Origin: Ooceraea biroi
Taxonomy: Eukaryota; Arthropoda; Insecta; Hymenoptera; Formicidae
Direction: 5' to 3'
Length of the DNA stretch: 64,000 nt
NCBI RefSeq assembly: GCF_003672135.1
Contig: NC_039511.1
Coordinates: forward strand, 7,218,464 to 7,282,463
This document shows, one piece after another, positions 52,201 through 62,807 of this stretch. Under the pieces are notes generated by a model. That model did no database searches. It saw only the letters and a program-made list of their open reading frames with translations, and was not told where the DNA came from. The position numbers were made by a program, and so were the translations under genes. Position 1 is the stretch's first letter. Every line of letters begins with the position of its first letter.

Positions 52201-52534
52201 CTAAATCGCGGCTACAGACGGTGGCAGTAGCGGTGGTACCGCCGTGGAAGACGGCGGCGGCGGTGGTGGCAACAGCGAGAACGACGGCAGCAGCGGAGCC
52301 GGCGGTGGTGGCGTTGGTGGCAGCGGCGGCGGTGCTGGTGTTCCCACCGAGCAATCAGCTCTTAATATTATATCGTCGTTCGTATCCATCATTCTGCAAA
52401 TAAAATAAAAAATAATATAATTTGTATTTTTATTATTAAAAATGCAATAAAATGTTATAAATACAGATTTTATAAATTGCTATACTTAAGAAGTTTACTT
52501 ACACGTCTTGGTTCGCGTCACTCACGTTCGCCAT
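52201..52534 (-). CDS. Small spliced Pro-rich gene (function unknown)
   Basis: Exon 1 (52503-52534) reads MANVSDANQD and ends at a GTAAGT donor; exon 2 (52201-52393) follows a TTATTTGCAG acceptor, reads MDTNDDIILRADCSVG, then a Pro/Ser/Leu-rich linker, and stops at TAG 52201. In frame after the TAG the sequence stays open for about 25 codons (PPCPAASLTGATSSTSEAST), so the TAG may be a mutation. It is divergent to the gene starting at 53314. The short first exon plus low-complexity linker resembles the 26-31 kb gene family in layout only. Confidence 0.4.
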
Positions 52535-52577
52535 GTTGTATGACTTTGTTCTTCTTCTTCTTCATCGATAATAAGCA

Positions 52578-52699
52578 TAGTTTATACCAATCGTTTGATA
52601 GGCGTATCAAATAGTACATTTGAGCTAGTCAGCCAATGATTAAACGAATGTACTAGTTTTTACTATTTGATACGCGTATTAAACAATCAGTGTAAACTA
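52578..52699. mobile_element. 122-bp palindromic MITE
   Basis: Inverted ends TAGTTTATACCAATCGTTTG and its near complement (TAGTTTACACTGATTGTTTA), arms of about 39 bp containing GCGTATCAAATAGTA. No ORF. Confidence 0.8.
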
Positions 52700-52774
52700 G
52701 GCCATTAGCTCCCGGTCTCCAGTAGGGGTCGCTACCGTCAGGAACGTTCAATTGGTGCATGCAATTGATTTATA

Positions 52775-53020
52775 GTAATTTATCACATCGAAAATGCTAG
52801 TGATAGTGACAATGCTGATGATAAGGGTGTCGCCAGATTTGAATTTGATTGGGCTATAAGCACGCATAAGCATGTGTATAAGGAACTGGTGCAATCTAAT
52901 TCCTTATACATCTGTTTATGCGCTTATGCAAATATCTGTCAATCTACCCTTACATAAGAAATGTCTGGCGACACCTTTATCATTAGTGTTAATGTTTCCG
53001 TGATAGCCGCAAGGCGAAGT
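52775..53020. mobile_element. Inverted-repeat element, GGGTGTCGCCAG ends
   Basis: Core at 52824-52977 with inverted GGTGTCGCCAG; weaker symmetry extends outward to about 52775 and 53020. Its centre (GCATAAGCATGTGTATAAGG and TATGCGCTTATGCA) matches the centre of the MITE at 768-913. Confidence 0.7.
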
Positions 53021-53391
53021 GAACATTAATATGCTCTTGTGAGAACACGTTTTATTAAGAACACAAATATGTATTGTTCATGAACTACGTGTGCAGTTAC
53101 AAGGTCGTTACAAAAACGAGAACGAAACGAAACGAATAATCGGACGTGCGGGGCGCGCAATCGGATCGGACAAGCACGCGAACAACTTAAACTTTTTAAC
53201 AGTAATACCAACTCACTAATGCACTACACAATGGGCGGATTTACATATTAGAAACTGCTTCTGGCTACACTGGTGTGACCTTCTTCAGAGCAAGAAAGTA
53301 ACCTGGATCTAAAATGGACGATACTGATGTGGAAATGTAAGTGATTTGCAACAATATTCTATTAAATTATATAAAATATCTAAATATGCTA

Positions 53392-54679
53392 TTGGGTTGG
53401 CCAAAAAGTAATTGCGTTGTTTTCCAATAGATGGACATACATGTCTTGAAATGTAACTAACTTTATTCTAAACCGCAAATTCATTATGTAAGTTAACAAC
53501 TCACAGTTCAAGCTTGTTTTAGAAAAAGAAAGTACACGATTTCGTTAAAAATTGTTTGTTTACCTTCGATTTCAAAATGGAAAATCAAAAAGAACATTTT
53601 CGTCATATTTTGTTTTATTACTTCCGAAAAGGGAAAAACGCTATGCAAGCTCATAAAAAGTTATGTGATGTATATGGCGAAGATGCTTTAAAACTGCGGC
53701 AGTGTCAAAATTGGTTTACTAAATTTCGATCTGGAGATTTTAATGTGAAAGATGCACCACGCTCAGGAAGGCCAATCAAAATTGATGATGACAAAATAAA
53801 GGCACTGATCGATTCCAATCGGCGTTTAACGACACGAGAGATTGCTGAGAATCTTAACATATCGAAATCGAGTGTTGAAAACCATTTAAAACGACTTGGA
53901 TACATTAGTAAGCTCGATATTTGGGTACCACATGAGCTCAAAGAAATTCATCTCACTAAGCGTATTGACATCCGCGATTCTCTTTTGAAACGTGAGGAAA
54001 ATGATCGATTTTTGAAACGTATGATAACAGGCGACGAAAAATGGATCGTCTACAACAACGTCAAACGAAAAAGATCGTGGAGCAAGCGTGATGAACCTGC
54101 TCAAAACACTTGAAAAGCAGATATTCACCAAAGAAAGATTATGATGTCAGTCTGGTGGGACTTTAAAGGTATTGTATATTTTGAGCTGCTTGCAAGGAAT
54201 CAAACCATTAATTCAGACGTATACTGTCGTCAACTGGATAAATTAAATGATGCCATCAAACAGAAACATCGAGAATTGGTGAATCGCAAAGGTGTTGTGT
54301 TTCACTATGATAACGCTAGACCACGTACAAGTTTGGTCACTCGTGAAAAATTGTTGCAGCTTGGATGGGATGTGTTACCACATCCAACATATTCGCCAGA
54401 CCTAGCACCATCAGATTACCATTTGTTTCGTTCTTTGCAAAACGCCTTGAATGGTAAAACCTTTACTGCTGATGAGGATATCAAATCGTTCTTGGAATTG
54501 TTTTTTGCTGAAAAAGATAAGAACTTTTTTGAGCGCGGAATCATGAAGTTGCCTGAAAAATGACAAAAGATAATCAAATAAAATGGACAATATATTGTTT
54601 AATAAAGTTTTTGTTTCCCATGAAAAATTCGCCTTTTATTTATATAAAAAAAAACGCAATTACATTTTGGCCAACCCAA
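53392..54679 (+). mobile_element. mariner element with perfect TA duplication
   Basis: A 1288-bp element with about 28-bp inverted repeats starting TTGGGTTGGCCAAAAAGTAA, one mismatch between ends, flanked by TA (53390-53391 and 54680-54681). It lies in intron 1 of the gene at 53314. Confidence 0.97.
53577..54563 (+). pseudogene. mariner transposase with two nonsense codons
   Basis: Starts MENQKEHFRHILFYY with paired HTH motifs (QNWFTKFRSGDF; TTREIAENLNISKSSV), linker WVPHELKEIHL, catalytic D in ITGDEKWIVY, D in FHYDNARPRT (the usual His after RP is Arg) and D in YSPDLAPSDYHLF, the D,D34D arrangement. A TGA at 54111 splits the frame after EPAQNT, and the same frame continues with KADIHQRKIM. 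A second TGA at 54561 replaces the Trp that normally follows LPEK and removes the last dozen residues. No frameshift is seen, so it is a fairly young inactive copy. Confidence 0.95.
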
Positions 54680-55167
54680 TACTAAAATATGAAAATGTAT
54701 ATATTTATTTATATTTCAGTGAGAAAATAGAAATCGAGGAATCGAAGAAAATGGCGGCGAAAAATAATACGATTACGCAGCAGAGATACGAGATCCACGA
54801 CTTAAATTTCGCTTGGCTGCGGCTGAACATGCTTTAAAGTCCGGAAAATCAGTGGACAATAGTTCGTCGGAGGCATCGAAGATGGAAGAATCGAAAGCAC
54901 CACCACCGCCATCACAGTTGGAAAACGAGAATGATGAAAACAATAAAGAAATACGTAAGTAAAAGTTTAATTAATCCGTTACAAACTAAATAAATGAAAC
55001 AATGCAAATAACAATAACTTGTTATGTCTTCTTGCAGCACGCCGGTGGTGGAAAAGTAAGTACGGACGCGGCAAATATACCCCATGACATTTTATTAATA
55101 TAAGATCTTGTACAAGACACGTCGTGTAATAGAGAAAACGTACAATAAATACACTTTCATATAAATA

Positions 55168-57563
55168 CACTACTCACAAAAATTAGAGGAACACCAAACT
55201 TTTCTTTAAAAATAGGCAACTTCAAGCAGTTGTAACTTTGTTAAAAATGAACGAAATTTAAATTTAAAAAAAGGATTTTAAAACTTGAAACTTCTACTTT
55301 CGAACGGTTACCATAAGTGTAAATTTCTGTGACCTTTGGTAATTTTTACATACAAAAAACTGCGAATTGGACAAAATAAGAAATTTTCTTTTCACTTTGA
55401 AGGTCTGTCACGTATCAAAAAAAATTCTGCGAAAATTCTCGACTTTTTATTGTAAAAGATTGAAGTTTTCCCTACAAAACGCTTTTTTAAAATTTTTCTA
55501 CGAGTTTTTGTTACTGAGTTATCGTCGATTAAATAAAAATTGGCATTGTTTACTTTGATTGCTCATAACTTCGATAAAAATCATCGCACAGCAATTTAAA
55601 AAACGAATTCTTAAAGCTGAAACTTTGCTCTATTGAACGGTATACTTGCCCAAATTTTTTCGAAAACATGTAACCATGCTGAAAATGGATGAATATAACG
55701 TAAAAATGAATGATTTTTCACTTTGTCATTTTGACCTTAAAAACAATCGTACAGAATGACAAAAAAATTTGTTCTTCACATTTTTTTATACTTTTCAATA
55801 CCATGAATTTGACAAAAATTTGCCGAATAGCTATAAGATTGTTTTCATGGTGGCCACTGTGGTTTTATTGGACAAAACTAAGAACTTGCTAAATTTCAGT
55901 AAGATAAAATGGAAAATAATGTTAATTAATGTTAAAAAATTGATTTCTAGCGCACTATATTAATCTTTATTAAGTTAGCAATAACAAAGTACACACTTTT
56001 CTACCAAAAGTTGAAAAAATTTGTGAACCGCCGGCGTTAGTTTTATCCAAAGCGTACCACGTGGAGGTCGCACGGTCGGATTTACGCTTCGTTTTGTGTG
56101 CGTGCGTGTGTGTGCGTGCGTGTGTGTGCGTGCGTGTGTGTACGTGCGTGTGTGTACGTATGTATTATGTGGAGTGTATCAGTGATTAATGCAAGATGGA
56201 GTGATTAACGCTAAAAAGAATTTAATAACGTGTATTTCCGCCTCTATTCAAAATGACTGCTCGCAATCGATTTCGCATATTGATACAACGACGTATTGCT
56301 CTTTGAGGGATTCGCTGCCAAGTTTGGCAAAGAACTGTGACAAGCGAAGCCAAATCGACGATGTTGGGATAGTTTTCGCGTACTTGGCGCTCTAACATAT
56401 CCCAAACATGCTCGATTGGATTCAAATCGGGACTCATTAGCGGATGCAATAATGTACCGATTTGATGGTTTCTCAGAAACTGTTGGGTGTAACGAGCAGT
56501 GTGCGGTAGTGCGTTGTCATGCACTAGGCGAAACCGTTGACCAATTCGATTTCTAATTGGTAGAACATATGGCTCTAGTATTTCATGAACATATCGTCTA
56601 GAAGTTAATCCTGGTGGAGGGATAATTACAAGAGGTGTTCGTGAAAATCGAGATATTCCTGCTAATACCATTACAGAACCACCATGAAAAGCTCGAACTG
56701 GTCTGTTGCAGTTTTCGGAATAGCGTTCTCCTTGACGTCGCCAAACTCGGGCTCGTCTGTCATTGCCAAAAAGGCAAAATCTAGACTCATCCGTAAACAG
56801 TACAGAATTCCATTGCCTAGGTCGCCTACTGACTAAAGAATGAGCATAATGTAATCGTAGGCGACGATGACGATGGGTAAAGTATGGAACTTGCACTAGT
56901 CGACGAGCGTGCAATCCCGCTTCTCTCAAACGATTTCTTATCGTTGAAGCCGAGATCGGATGCTGTCGACTATAATTAATATTTCCGGCAATTCTACGTG
57001 CGCATACAAAGCGATTCTATGTAACTAGCCGGATCATTCGATCTTCCCGAGCGCTTGTTTCACGAGAACGGCCCTGACTCGGCCGTCTGTGGTATGAGCC
57101 AGTCTCTCGAAACCGGGAATAAATCCGATTAATGACGGACGGACTTACTCCAAACTGGTTGGCAACGTACCGTTGACTGTGATTCTTCTGTAGGAGAGTC
57201 ACAATACGAGCACAATCTGTCTCAGATAAATGACGCATAGGCATCGTAAAAGAACAATGAGCAGAAAACGGAAGTAGGAGAAAACAGAATAGATAAAAGG
57301 AAAGAAAAAATGTAAAAATAAGTAAAGGAATAAGTAAAAACCTTAACTAGTGATATATCAGACAGTATCAAAAATCGCCAATAGAATAACTCCGAACAGC
57401 TCAGTATACGTATGCGTATGTAAGCATAAGCACATGTGAGTACAAATGCGCGATCTTAAGTAATGTAGCTGAACTCTTTCACTTACGAGAAACGTCTTAC
57501 GTCTTGTCGCCGCCTAGCGGCAAGACGTTCCACTAGTTGCGTGCAATCCGTGAGCGCTCACAT

Positions 57564-57596
<33 letters not shown>

Positions 57597-58524
57597 AAAC
57601 GAAGCGTAAATCCGACCGTGCGACCTCCACGTGGTACGCTTTGGATAAAACTAACGCCGGCGGTTCACAAATTTTTTCAACTTTTGGTAGAAAAGTGTGT
57701 ACTTTGTTATTGCTAACTTAATAAAGATTAATATAGTGCGCTAGAAATCAATTTTTTAACATTAATTAACATTATTTTCCATTTTATCTTACTGAAATTT
57801 AGCAAGTTCTTAGTTTTGTCCAATAAAACCACAGTGGCCACCATGAAAACAATCTTATAGCTATTCGGCAAATTTTTGTCAAATTCATGGTATTGAAAAG
57901 TATAAAAAAATGTGAAGAACAAATTTTTTTGTCATTCTGTACGATTGTTTTTAAGGTCAAAATGACAAAGTGAAAAATCATTCATTTTTACGTTATATTC
58001 ATCCATTTTCAGCATGGTTACATGTTTTCGAAAAAATTTGGGCAAGTATACCGTTCAATAGAGCAAAGTTTCAGCTTTAAGAATTCGTTTTTTAAATTGC
58101 TGTGCGATGATTTTTATCGAAGTTATGAGCAATCAAAGTAAACAATGCCAATTTTTATTTAATCGACGATAACTCAGTAACAAAAACTCGTAGAAAAATT
58201 TTAAAAAAGCGTTTTGTAGGGAAAACTTCAATCTTTTACAATAAAAAGTCGAGAATTTTCGCAGAATTTTTTTTGATACGTGACAGACCTTCAAAGTGAA
58301 AAGAAAATTTCTTATTTTGTCCAATTCGCAGTTTTTTGTATATAAAAATTACCAAACGTCACAGAAATTTACACTTATGGCAACCGTTCGAAAGTAGAAG
58401 TTTCAAGCTTTAAAATCCTTTTTTTAAATTTAAATTTCGTTCATTTTTAACAAAGTTACAGCTGCTTGAAGTTTGCCTATTTTTAAAGAAAAGTTTGGTG
58501 TTCTTCTAATTTGTGTGAGTAGTG
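55168..58524 (-). mobile_element. Tc1-like element with about 930-bp inverted repeats
   Basis: A 3357-bp element starting CACTACTCACAAAAATTAGA and ending with the near complement. Arms 55168-56100 and 57594-58524 are nearly identical, each ending internally at a GT/CA microsatellite. TA is present on the left; the right flank is CA, so one side of the duplication has mutated. ORFs inside the two arms are mirror images and not genes. Confidence 0.92.
56222..57244 (-). pseudogene. Tc1-like DD34E transposase with a single nonsense codon
   Basis: From ATG 57244: MPMRHLSETDCARIVTLLQ, an HTH with VANQFGVSPSVINRIYSRFR, GRPR-like basic region (RPSQGRSRETS), then TAG at 57017 directly before NRFVCARRIAGNI in the same frame. 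The core follows: D in LFTDESRFCLF, D in LVHDNALPHTA and E in SPDLNPIEHVWD, with 34 residues between the second Asp and Glu. It ends NRGGNTRY at 56222. The TAG could come from a CAG by one transition. Length (340 codons) is normal for Tc1 transposases. Confidence 0.94.
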
Positions 58525-58849
58525 CATATATACGTATATAGTATTATATTTTCTGACTTCCTATACAAATTCCCCCTTTGTCGCAATACTCGCTGAAATA
58601 CAAGCCTCGTTGACAAGACACTATTCCACTCGTGAAGCTTACCCTAAGCAATAAGTCCTGACCTATGTAAATAGAATAATAATAAACTATGAAAACGTAA
58701 ACTTTATTTATATTACACTGCGAAAATTGATCCAGGAGTCCAGAATGATACGATACAGCAGCAAACATGAGACTGGAAAGTACGTCTGGCTGCGGCCGAA
58801 AACGAAAGTCGTTGAACCTGAGAGAAATAAATCGTGAAATTGTTAATAA
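58525..58849 (+). other. Spacer with a remnant of the 54.7-kb exon
   Basis: 58745-58810 can be read as NDTIQQQ, stop, DWKVRLAAAENESR, matching the exon 2 core of the gene at 53314. The rest has no coding content. Confidence 0.5.
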
Positions 58850-59580
58850 CAGAGTGGTACGTAATAAAGAAATAGGCAATTAATTAAAAACGTAAAAAGT
58901 TACCTTTTTTAAAATCCTGTTAGCCATCCGTTTCCAAAGTGTCAATGGTGTACGAAACATCAAGCTATTAATAAAAAGCGTCAATGGTGTACGAAACGTC
59001 AAAGTATTAAGTAAAAGCGTCGTGCAAAGCAAGAGATTCAAGTTGAGAAACCTGAGAGAAATAAATCGTGAAATAATCGTGAATTGTTAATAACAGTAGA
59101 GTGGTATGTAATAAAGGAAGAGACAGTTAATTAAAAACGTAAAAGTTACCTTTTTTAAAATCCTGTTATCCATCCGTTTCAAAAGTGTCAATGGTGTACG
59201 AAACGTCAAAGTAGTAAGTAAAAGCGTCGTGCAAAGCAAGAGATTCAAGTCGTGAAACCTGAGAGAAATAAATCGTGAAATAATCGTGAATTGTTAATAA
59301 CAGTAGAGTGGTATGTAATAAAGGAAGAGACAGTTAATTAAAAACGTAAAAGTTACCTTTTTTAAAATCCTGTTATCCATCCTGTTATCCATCCGTTTCA
59401 AAAGTGTCAATGGCATACGAAACGTCAAACTATTAATAAAAATCGTCGTGCAAAGTAAGAGATTCAAGTCGTGAAACATGAGGGAACTAAATCGTGAAAT
59501 AATCGTAAAATTGTTAATAACAAAGTGGTATGTGATACAGTAAGAGACAGGAAAAGAAGTAAAACTTACCTTTTTTTATC
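58850..59580. repeat. Satellite-like tandem repeat of about 207-247 bp, four units
   Basis: Units begin with GAGTGGTATGTAATAAAG near 58852, 59099, 59306 and 59523 and contain TTACCTTTTTTAAAATCCTG, GTCAATGGTGTACGAAACGT and GAGAGAAATAAATCGTGAAA. Spacing is 247, 207 and 217 bp; the first unit has an extra internal copy of the GTCAATGGTGTACG part. Confidence 0.9.
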
Positions 59581-60333
59581 GTTAATCACTTTTCAAATTG
59601 TTCATGGTTTAAGAAACTTAGGTAAGGCAATTTTGATTAAAAGCGTTGTAGACAGCAGTAGATTCGTGAAATCTAACAGAAAGAAACAATTTTGTTGTTA
59701 TGTCATAGTTATTATTTTATGTCCCTTAACCTCACCTGTTACTGTGATGATTTGTGTAACATTGCTATTGTTGAAGTATATTGCAGTACATACTTCACTC
59801 ATGTCGGTCTTTTTTTCTCTTTTTCACACACACACACAGAGCGAAAGAGCCACACACCATCACCACACACATACCATGCATGCACGAACGCCACTTACTG
59901 AGTCACTCACTTGGGTGACATTTGTTGTAAGAAACATTAGTCGAGAGGTTAATTTATGAGATCTTGTATATCTTCTGCGTTTATCGGATTATTTCTTCGA
60001 GTAAGTACATAATTCTAAATCCACGTATAAATTTTACAATTTTAGATTATATATAAAAAAATGATTATTTAATAATTATTTTAATTTTATGATGTGAAAC
60101 TATTTGTAGGCAAACCATTGTACAACTAATGTACAATATTCTCTTTTGAGATTTTGACATAAATCTTGTTCCGGTAAGTAAATTGTATACAAAAACGGTT
60201 ATGTACTAATAATTGTAATTTTATAAATTAACATATAATTTATAGGTACCAATAAGAAGGAATATTGCTTAAGTTTTTTTAGAACTTCTTGTTCTGGTAA
60301 GTAGAAACGTTGTCTCTTTTTTTGCTATTATTA
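59581..60333. other. Non-coding stretch with a CA microsatellite and several donor-like GTAAGT sites
   Basis: CA/ACACAC run at 59826-59880. Three spaced GTAAGTA sites (60001, 60174, 60298), each followed by a weak acceptor before the next, give short exon-like pieces; no reading frame could be built. Confidence 0.4.
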
Positions 60334-61690
60334 CAGTGTCCCAAAGCTGGTGTGACAGCCGTTAATGGGAGATTCTTGAGAGTATTGTGAGACGAATTTT
60401 CTTATACCAAAATGTCCACGCTATAATAGTTTTTAAATGGTGTTTGAAGGTGACTAATCGAATCGTCTAAAGTTCACGCGCTCAAGCATAGTACATTAAA
60501 CTTCTTTGCATTTTTTGCGAATTTTGAATCGTTGCAACGTGGATTGTGTGTACTCCGTGCCTAAGAGATTGAATAATGTCATTAAACTTGGTAAAGAAGT
60601 GGTGGCCAATAATCAACAAATGGGCGTTGTGTATGAGTTGAGTTGCGTTGAATGCGAATCGGTCTACATTGGTCAGACTAAGAGACACCTTGAAACACGA
60701 GTTAAGGAGCATAAATCGAACATTTGTAAAAAAAACAGTTGTTTGTCGGTAGTGGGCAAGCATAGACTTGAAAACGATCACAATTTTGACTGGAATAATT
60801 GTAAAGTTTTGCATCGAGAGAATCACAGAAGGAAGCGTGAGATTGAGGAAATGTTTTTTATTATGCGACAATGTAATGCGATAAATCTGCAGAAAGATAC
60901 AGATGATTTACCGCCTGTTTATGACATGATTTTGGGAAGCATGTAGTTGTTTTGGTTGGCTGGCAGTCGCCGATAGACCTTTGTAATGGTTGGGCGTGTG
61001 TTTCTAAAGCTTTAACCTAGTTATTTTCTGCCAGTGAGTGGTATTATTTTATTGATTTATTGCGGTTCTTTGAATTGTATCATTTGTATCATTTTTGTAT
61101 CATTTTTGTACATTTCTTACTTTCGGTTTATTGATGTATATGACTTAACTTTACTGTAATTGTGTAATATTTTTGTATGACTTAACTTTATTGTAATTGC
61201 GTACTATTTTTTGTTGCTTTTTCTTTATTGTAGAAAATAACTGTGTTTACTTGAGAAGGACCTAAAATGAAGGTTGAAACGTTGTAACTGATATTAATAA
61301 AGTAGCCAGTTCGGTCGAAGAAAAGGATTTTATCTCATTTGTTATTCTGGAGGAACAATTTTTACTGAATTCTTTGCATTTATCATTCATTATAACATTC
61401 AAATATTTCATAATAAAATCATTTTAAGAATTTAATCTGTCATTAAAAAGCAACGTGCATCGAACTGTCAAATTATCACGTGAAGTGTCAGTCGAGTGAC
61501 GTTGCTTATAGAGTAAAAATATACAACTCAATAACACAGTGTACCGTGTCTGAGCACGCTCAATTTAGATAATTTCATTTACTTAAAACGCTTCCCATTT
61601 AAAAACTATTATAGCGTGGACATTTTGGTATAAGAAAATAAGAAAATTCGTCTCCAAATACTCTCAATAATCTCCCATTAATTTCTTTAA
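60334..61690. repeat. Inverted repeat pair around a Penelope fragment
   Basis: 60350-60460 (GGGAGATTCTTGAGAG, ATACCAAAATGTCCACGCTA) is inverted at 61595-61690. The right arm lacks the outer CAGTGTCCCAAAGCTGG part of the left. This may be an element with TIRs into which a Penelope copy was inserted, now truncated on the right. Confidence 0.6.
60506..60946 (+). pseudogene. Penelope-like GIY-YIG endonuclease fragment 2
   Basis: No ATG at the start; an isolated 3' fragment of a Penelope-like ORF. GVVYELSCVECESVYIGQTK is the GIY-YIG core, LETRVKEHK the second helix, with REIEEMFFIMR downstream, ending DMILGSM. It is open throughout and differs clearly from the copy at 25242, so it is another Penelope lineage. 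The sequence after it to about 61340 looks like Penelope 3' sequence, with AATAAA near 61300. Confidence 0.88.
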
Positions 61691-61867
61691 TTGGTTTGAT
61701 ATCTTGTAATGTAGATTAATTTTTTTTAGGTTGTACCACTTTGTTTTAAAACAGGTAAGTATTTTTTTATATTTTATATATACAAAATTAGTAATAATTA
61801 AATATAAACAATATAAAATAGCTACAGATATAAATTGCGAAAATATAACTGTTGTGCGTATATAGTA

Positions 61868-62060
61868 GGGTGCTGTGCGCCTGTAAGGAACGGGTGCTGT
61901 GCGCCTATAAGGAACGGGTGCTGTGAGCCTATAAGAAACGGGTGTTGTGCGCCTGTAAAGAACGGGTGCTGTGCGCCTGTAGGGAACGGGTGCTGTGCGC
62001 CCGTAGGGAACGGGTGCTGTGTGCCCGTAAGAAACGGGTGCTTGTACTTACAAAAAACGT
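61868..62060. repeat. 24-bp minisatellite, about eight units
   Basis: GGGTGCTGTGCGCC units start at 61868, 61892, 61916, 61940, 61964, 61988, 62012 and 62036, a strict 24-bp period. One frame reads an octapeptide like GCCAPVRN over and over. It ends about 45 bp before the Ulp1 start. Confidence 0.95.
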
Positions 62061-62105
62061 GCTGTGCGTTTATAAAAGTTGGTTACTGTGTGCCTATTTA
62101 ATAAA

Positions 62106-62807
62106 ATGTTTCCAAAGACACAATATATTATTTTAAAATCTGCGGATAAAGATTTAATTAGCCGAGGCGAATGGCTTACGGACGTGCATATGGATCTTTT
62201 CCATCAACTTTTAAAAAATTGTTCGGATTATAGACCTGTGGAAACATGGCGAATACAACTTATTGATACGATACAACCTGTATTACAAGGTACAAAACAC
62301 ATTCAAATATTGTACAGTTCGTCACATTGGGTATGTAGCTATTACGATAGAAAACATATATTTATATATGATTCCTTAAATAATAAAACATTAAATAAAG
62401 ATCATGAGCAAGTCTTAAAAAGATTATTTCCAACATATGACTTTGAGAAACATCCTGTTAAATTTCCTACTGTGGACCGTCAACCGAACGGTAATGATTG
62501 TGGTGTTTTTGCTATAGCTTTTGCAACTTCGTTATTATTTAATATTAAACCTGAGAAAGTAAGATATGAACATACGTTAATGCGTTCGCATTTGATAAAA
62601 ATTTTTGAAACGAATGTAATTGAGCATTTTCCTCAAGATGTACAACATGGCGTTGTTCGAAAAGTATTACCATTATCAGTTATAAAAGCAAAAGAAGCTG
62701 AAGCAATTCGTAAACGTGAGATACGTCAATATGAGACGGAAGAACAGAAGTCGAATCGATTAAGAAAACGTCGCGATATTTATAATGAAAAAAATGTAGA
62801 AAAGTAG
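62106..62807 (+). CDS. Ulp1/SENP-type cysteine protease (C48 family)
   Basis: From ATG 62106 (the frame is open further up but begins with TTG) to the stop at 62805. Catalytic triad of a SUMO-type protease: His in SSSHWVCSYYDRKH (about residue 74), Asp in FIYDSL, and Gln/Cys in RQPNGNDCGVFAIAF (about residue 132). N-terminal GEWLTDVHMDLFHQLL also fits the family, which uses a W-L-xD-x...I/H element. The basic coiled tail (KREIRQYETEEQKSNRLRKR) starts a repeat that continues in the next frame. Proteases of this family occur in several large transposons. It would cleave SUMO-like conjugates in the nucleus. Confidence 0.85.
   Translation: MFPKTQYIILKSADKDLISRGEWLTDVHMDLFHQLLKNCSDYRPVETWRIQLIDTIQPVLQGTKHIQILYSSSHWVCSYYDRKHIFIYDSLNNKTLNKDHEQVLKRLFPTYDFEKHPVKFPTVDRQPNGNDCGVFAIAFATSLLFNIKPEKVRYEHTLMRSHLIKIFETNVIEHFPQDVQHGVVRKVLPLSVIKAKEAEAIRKREIRQYETEEQKSNRLRKRRDIYNEKNVEK

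Larger units (their letters stand above)
53314..55087 (+). pseudogene. Small three-exon gene with a mariner in intron 1 (function unknown)
   Basis: Exon 1 (53314-53336, MDDTDVE) ends at GTAAGT; exon 2 (54720-54954) starts at ATATTTCAG and ends at GTAAGT; exon 3 (55038-55087) starts after TTCTTGCAG, encodes RRWWKSKYGRGKYTP and ends in TGA, with AATAAA at 55145. Exon 2 begins IEKIEIEESKKMAAKNNTIT; the later part (LKFRLAAAEHALKSGKSVDN, MEESKAPPPPSQLENEN) is in another frame, so one frame change near 54800 breaks it. A remnant of the same core (NDTIQQQ...VRLAAAENES) is at 58745-58810. Confidence 0.5.

Noticed and set aside
55367..55963. Short ORFs in the Tc1 arms, repeated as mirror images at 57728-58324
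   Set aside because: Identical because the arms are inverted repeats; no motifs and no conserved start context.
61835..62101. Cys-rich repeat protein (GCCAPVRN units) as a gene or toxin
   Set aside because: No signal peptide, no splice evidence and exact 24-bp periodicity; best explained as a minisatellite.
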